From NCBI GenBank assembly GCA_012961165.1, contig DTZW01000099.1, positions 1 through 35,663 of the forward strand: a stretch of DNA of 35,663 nucleotides, written 5' to 3'. Below are positions 33,130-35,663 of the stretch, piece after piece. Within the stretch, counting starts at the first letter, position 1. Every line of letters starts with the position of its first letter. The notes below the pieces were generated by a model. The model searched no databases. It saw nothing but the letters and a program-made list of their open reading frames with translations, and was not told where the DNA came from. Position numbers and translations under genes: made by a program. Source of the stretch: Gammaproteobacteria bacterium. Lineage in GTDB: Bacteria > Pseudomonadota > Gammaproteobacteria > Pseudomonadales > Azotimanducaceae.

Positions 33130-34236
33130 ATGTTGATAGACGCTGACAATTTCAAAGTCACCATAGAGTCATTGTTGTTTGACCCTCAGTTTCATGTTTT
33201 CGACTTCTCGACCCGAAAAGGGGGTCTTACAAAGTTTCTGCTAGTCGAAGAAACCAAACTTTCGCAGGCCCCGTTTATTGACATACGGTTTGAAGCCTTC
33301 GCCGCGGGGAATTTTTCGATCCCTACTGAGCATTTGTTTTCGATCGAAGGTCAACACGATATTGTTCGGCCGCAGCCAGTCTATATTTTTCATCACGCTT
33401 TCGTTTGTTCGACTTTGCTTGCCCGTTGTCTAAACCAGGTTGATGCATTTTTCAGTCTCAAGGAGCCATGGATTCTCCGGCGACTCGCAGATTTTAAGAG
33501 ATCACCGGGGAACAAAATGACGCCCCAAAGATGGAAGTCTATATTTGTTAATTACAACCAGCTCCTTGCTAAAAACTATTTAAGCGGCAGGATACCAGTC
33601 ATAAAGGCGACCAACGTGGCCAACAACCTGCTGGTGGATGTTTTGAGATACATGCCCACTAGCAAGGTGCTTTATCTCTATTCCGATTTAGAGAGTTTTT
33701 TGATCTCTAATATGAAGAAGACCACTGAGACCCAGAAGAAAATGGCAGGTTTACTCGCTGGATTTCTCCGCGATAGTGATTTCGGGGAAAAGTACCCTGC
33801 ATACATCAAGGCGAGTCAACTTTCCTTCCTGCAAATTTGTAGCCTGATCTGGGTAGTAAACCTGTATGGCTTGCAAAGAGCGATACAGGAAGTGGCTGCT
33901 GCAAATGTGCGAACGTTGGAGATGGCCGTATTGTTGAGTGATTTACCCAATACGCTAAGTGACGTCAGTCGTTATTTTGGTCACCAAAGTAACGCTCAGG
34001 AGATCAGGAGCATGATGGACCACGAGGTCGTTGGTAGGCATGCCAAAGATCAAAGTCAGCCGTTTGACGTTGCACTTCGTGACAGAGAAGCGTTGATTAT
34101 CCTTGACCGATTTGGACCAGAGGTCGAGCGTGCAAAGCAATGGATACAGCCACTGGTTGAAGAGCTGGATTTAACTTCCTCAATTGAATCGCGAGCAGTC
34201 ACGAGTGACAGGCCCCTTAGTGCAGGAGATGTTTAA
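33130..34236 (+). CDS. sulfotransferase-like protein
   Basis: The product from ATG 33130 has 368 residues; TTG 33073, inside the methyltransferase end, would give 387. The segment VYIFHHAFVCSTLLARCL resembles the strand-loop-helix of a sulfotransferase phosphosulfate loop (compare HpRSGSTLLxRxL), but the usual Arg/Lys-Gly is replaced by Phe-Val-Cys. It is followed by SLKEPWILRRLADF, and later VLYLYSDLESFLIS could be the 3'-phosphate region. It is thus a divergent member, perhaps with altered or lost activity. No signal peptide is seen. It overlaps the next gene by one base (TAATG), indicating one operon. Confidence 0.6.
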   Translation: MLIDADNFKVTIESLLFDPQFHVFDFSTRKGGLTKFLLVEETKLSQAPFIDIRFEAFAAGNFSIPTEHLFSIEGQHDIVRPQPVYIFHHAFVCSTLLARCLNQVDAFFSLKEPWILRRLADFKRSPGNKMTPQRWKSIFVNYNQLLAKNYLSGRIPVIKATNVANNLLVDVLRYMPTSKVLYLYSDLESFLISNMKKTTETQKKMAGLLAGFLRDSDFGEKYPAYIKASQLSFLQICSLIWVVNLYGLQRAIQEVAAANVRTLEMAVLLSDLPNTLSDVSRYFGHQSNAQEIRSMMDHEVVGRHAKDQSQPFDVALRDREALIILDRFGPEVERAKQWIQPLVEELDLTSSIESRAVTSDRPLSAGDV

Positions 34237-34994
34237 TGCTGAACCAAGACCTTGACCTGGGTGCGCTTGCGGAACAGTACCGGCGGGAGAAGCGCCTGCG
34301 CATTGAGAACTTTCTTGAAGCAGAAGTGGCTGGGCGGATCTTTCAATATTGTCAGGAAAGCGTCGAATATCGTCTGGTTTTTTCAAGGGATGGGCAAAAT
34401 GTCACTATTGCTATGGATGAACTGGCGAAGCTCCCGGAGTCGAAAAAAAAGGAGATGAACCTCGAGATTATGAATGCGGCAAGTAAAGGGGAGGGGTTCC
34501 TCTACCGCGGATACCAGATGGGTCAGGCCGTTGACACAGATGATGAGAAGTTGCGGTTTCTTCACGAGGTGTTTGATTTTTTCAACGGCGACGAGTTACT
34601 TTCGGCGATACGGACTATTACAGGTGAGGCAAGCATCGTGAGTGCGGATGCCCAATACACGAGATTTACAGCGGGGCACTTTTTGACCAGGCATCGTGAT
34701 GTCGTCGCGGGCAAAGACAGGCGAGTTGCCTACGTGTTTAGCGCTACCTGGGGCTGGCACCCTGATTGGGGAGGTTTGCTGCAATTCTATCAGGAAGACG
34801 GTACTCCTGAAGACGCGTGGTCACCGGGCTTCAACACGTTATCGTTGTTTGATACCAGCTATATTCATTCGGTGACCTATGTCACGCCATTTGCGAAGGC
34901 ACCAAGGCTGTCCTTAAGTGGCTGGTTCAGGGGTTTAGCCGCGCCCAGTGGGGGCAGAGAAGTCTGGAATATAAAGTCCAATCTGGCACCATAA
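34236..34994 (+). CDS. 2-oxoglutarate/Fe(II)-dependent oxygenase, prolyl-hydroxylase-like
   Basis: The 252-residue soluble enzyme has the iron facial triad H153-x-D155 (FLTRHRDVV) and H211 (SYIHSVTYVTPF), with R224 in APRLSLSGWF as the likely 2-oxoglutarate anchor. The WGGLLQFYQEDG segment (178-189) matches the Tpa1/Ofd1-type prolyl hydroxylase pattern. Such enzymes hydroxylate peptidyl proline or other side chains and release succinate and CO2. A strong AGGAG precedes the ATG, which overlaps the stop of the previous gene. Target unknown. Position beside sulfotransferase and methyltransferase genes and a TonB receptor suggests modification of a protein, peptide or secreted small molecule. Confidence 0.87.
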   Translation: MLNQDLDLGALAEQYRREKRLRIENFLEAEVAGRIFQYCQESVEYRLVFSRDGQNVTIAMDELAKLPESKKKEMNLEIMNAASKGEGFLYRGYQMGQAVDTDDEKLRFLHEVFDFFNGDELLSAIRTITGEASIVSADAQYTRFTAGHFLTRHRDVVAGKDRRVAYVFSATWGWHPDWGGLLQFYQEDGTPEDAWSPGFNTLSLFDTSYIHSVTYVTPFAKAPRLSLSGWFRGLAAPSGGREVWNIKSNLAP

Positions 34995-35009
34995 TCCAGG
35001 GAGAATTCA

Positions 35010-35435
35010 ATGTCAGACAATAGTCAGGGTGATTTTGATCGGTGGTCCAAAGAGCAGCTTGATGTTGCTGTCAACGAACTGATCAATAGTAATGTCTTTG
35101 AAAAAGCGCGTATTGAGGCGCGTGTTGTCTGGGGAATAAAGGATCAGGTGATCCTCGCGCAGGTAAGGGAAACCAGCGTTGACCTGGGGTTTCGATGGTT
35201 GATCGCTGGAAATTCCGTCCCCACAGATCATATTGAATCCAGCCTGGCGGAGCTTCCCCGCGACGCGGCCAGGCACTTTTCCCTCAAGTGGCAGTTGGGT
35301 GCAGAGAATGTGCGAAATTTGCCCCATGACGCACGCAAAGCGATGCGGCATCTTGACCTTGGTGAGATGAGTAAGCAGCTGATTCGTCAAGCTGAAGCAT
35401 TACAGGAGTTAGTTTCTGACGAGTCGCTGTGGTAG
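35010..35435 (+). CDS. small conserved soluble protein (DUF4826-like)
   Basis: The 141-residue product has no signal or membrane segment and has the pattern HFSLKWQLGAENVR after the middle, which I associate with DUF4826; this assignment is from memory and only moderately firm. It starts with a good GGGAGA ribosome site 15 bases after the oxygenase stop and ends before a bidirectional terminator, so it closes the operon. Function unknown. A single Trp-rich motif (RVVWGIKDQVILAQVRE) suggests a small beta-sheet core. It is probably a housekeeping or accessory protein rather than an enzyme; no catalytic motif is visible. Confidence 0.8.
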   Translation: MSDNSQGDFDRWSKEQLDVAVNELINSNVFEKARIEARVVWGIKDQVILAQVRETSVDLGFRWLIAGNSVPTDHIESSLAELPRDAARHFSLKWQLGAENVRNLPHDARKAMRHLDLGEMSKQLIRQAEALQELVSDESLW

Positions 35436-35448
35436 ACGAAATGCTTGC

Positions 35449-35480
35449 AAAAAAAAGGCCGCTCAAGAGCGGCCTTTTTC
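35449..35480. terminator. bidirectional intrinsic terminator
   Basis: A GC-rich stem GGCCGCT (35457-35463) pairs with AGCGGCC (35468-35474) around a CAAG loop, flanked by A8 on the left and T5 on the right. It works as a rho-independent terminator in both directions, ending the methyltransferase-oxygenase operon on the plus strand and the TonB receptor gene on the minus strand. Confidence 0.92.
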
Positions 35481-35499
35481 GTGTTTTACATCTAAACCT

Positions 35500-35663
35500 T
35501 TACCGGTCTTCCATGCTCCAGGCAAGGCGAACGAAGTAACCACGACCGAACAAACGATAAGTCGAGGGATCCGTTTTGGCGTTAAAGCCAAGGTCGATGT
35601 AAGGTGGCTCTTCATCAGTGACGTTGTTGATACCGGTGCTGATGCTTACGCCACTGCCTGGAT
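35500..35663 (-). CDS. TonB-dependent receptor, C-terminal part (partial)
   Basis: The minus-strand frame is open from the right edge to TAA 35500-35502 and gives 54 residues, the last strands of an outer-membrane barrel: NNVTDEEPPYIDLGFNAKT, then STYRLFGRGYFVRLAWSM. Ligand-gated TonB-dependent receptors typically end with a final strand of the form GRxYFVxxxxxF. This end is slightly unusual, finishing in SMEDR rather than an aromatic residue. The receptor would import a siderophore, polymer fragment or peptide, depending on the unseen part. It converges on the modification-enzyme operon with a shared terminator. Confidence 0.88.
   Translation of the reverse strand, partial: PGSGVSISTGINNVTDEEPPYIDLGFNAKTDPSTYRLFGRGYFVRLAWSMEDR

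Overview
The window reads as chromosome of a free-living, probably marine, gammaproteobacterium with moderate GC. The main evidence is the gene order miaB-ybeZ(phoH)-ybeY-corC-lnt-leuS-lptE-holA, which is typical of that class, together with a DUF1820 gene, a PhaR regulator and a TonB-dependent receptor. Species cannot be named from the sequence. I see no tRNA, rRNA, insertion sequence, integrase or CRISPR array.

Left part (1-2.8 kb): the tail of an unknown gene, a short-chain dehydrogenase preceded by a translationally coupled 41-codon ORF, the polyhydroxyalkanoate regulator phaR, and a HAD phosphatase coupled to a 73-aa protein. A 350-base gene-poor stretch follows. It holds a strongly structured element (2551-2617) and an imperfect dyad (2761-2788).

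2.8-8.2 kb: a tightly coupled run encoding a GldA/GldF/GldG-like ABC system and a DUF4340 protein, then overlapping genes for a crotonase and a stand-alone biotinyl domain. A zinc alcohol dehydrogenase lies convergent to it.

9.4-19.6 kb: folK, convergent with DUF1820, then the conserved housekeeping cluster: tRNA methylthiolation, 16S rRNA maturation, lipoprotein N-acylation, leucyl-tRNA synthetase, LPS assembly, and the DNA polymerase III delta subunit. The leuS start lies in a threefold 22-bp tandem repeat that creates a six-codon decoy ORF ending one base before the real start.

20.0-23.4 kb: cobS and cobT, AAA+ and VWA subunits of aerobic cobaltochelatase, with no cobN in view, and an overlapping NUDIX hydrolase. 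23.5-29.4 kb: a complete oligopeptide ABC importer on the minus strand (oppA-B-C-D-F). Its OppC permease carries a large periplasmic insertion that looks like a fibronectin type III domain.

Right part (29.4-35.7 kb): accessory genes. A small secreted protein is preceded by five 11-12 bp repeats. A TPR-sulfotransferase lies on the minus strand. Divergent from it is a probable operon of a methyltransferase, a sulfotransferase-like protein, a 2-oxoglutarate/Fe(II) oxygenase and a small soluble protein. This operon meets the C-terminal end of a TonB-dependent receptor at a bidirectional terminator. A 44-codon Cys/Tyr-containing ORF with a Shine-Dalgarno sequence overlaps the methyltransferase start. 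This modification-enzyme set is the best candidate here for an undescribed system, but its substrate is unknown.
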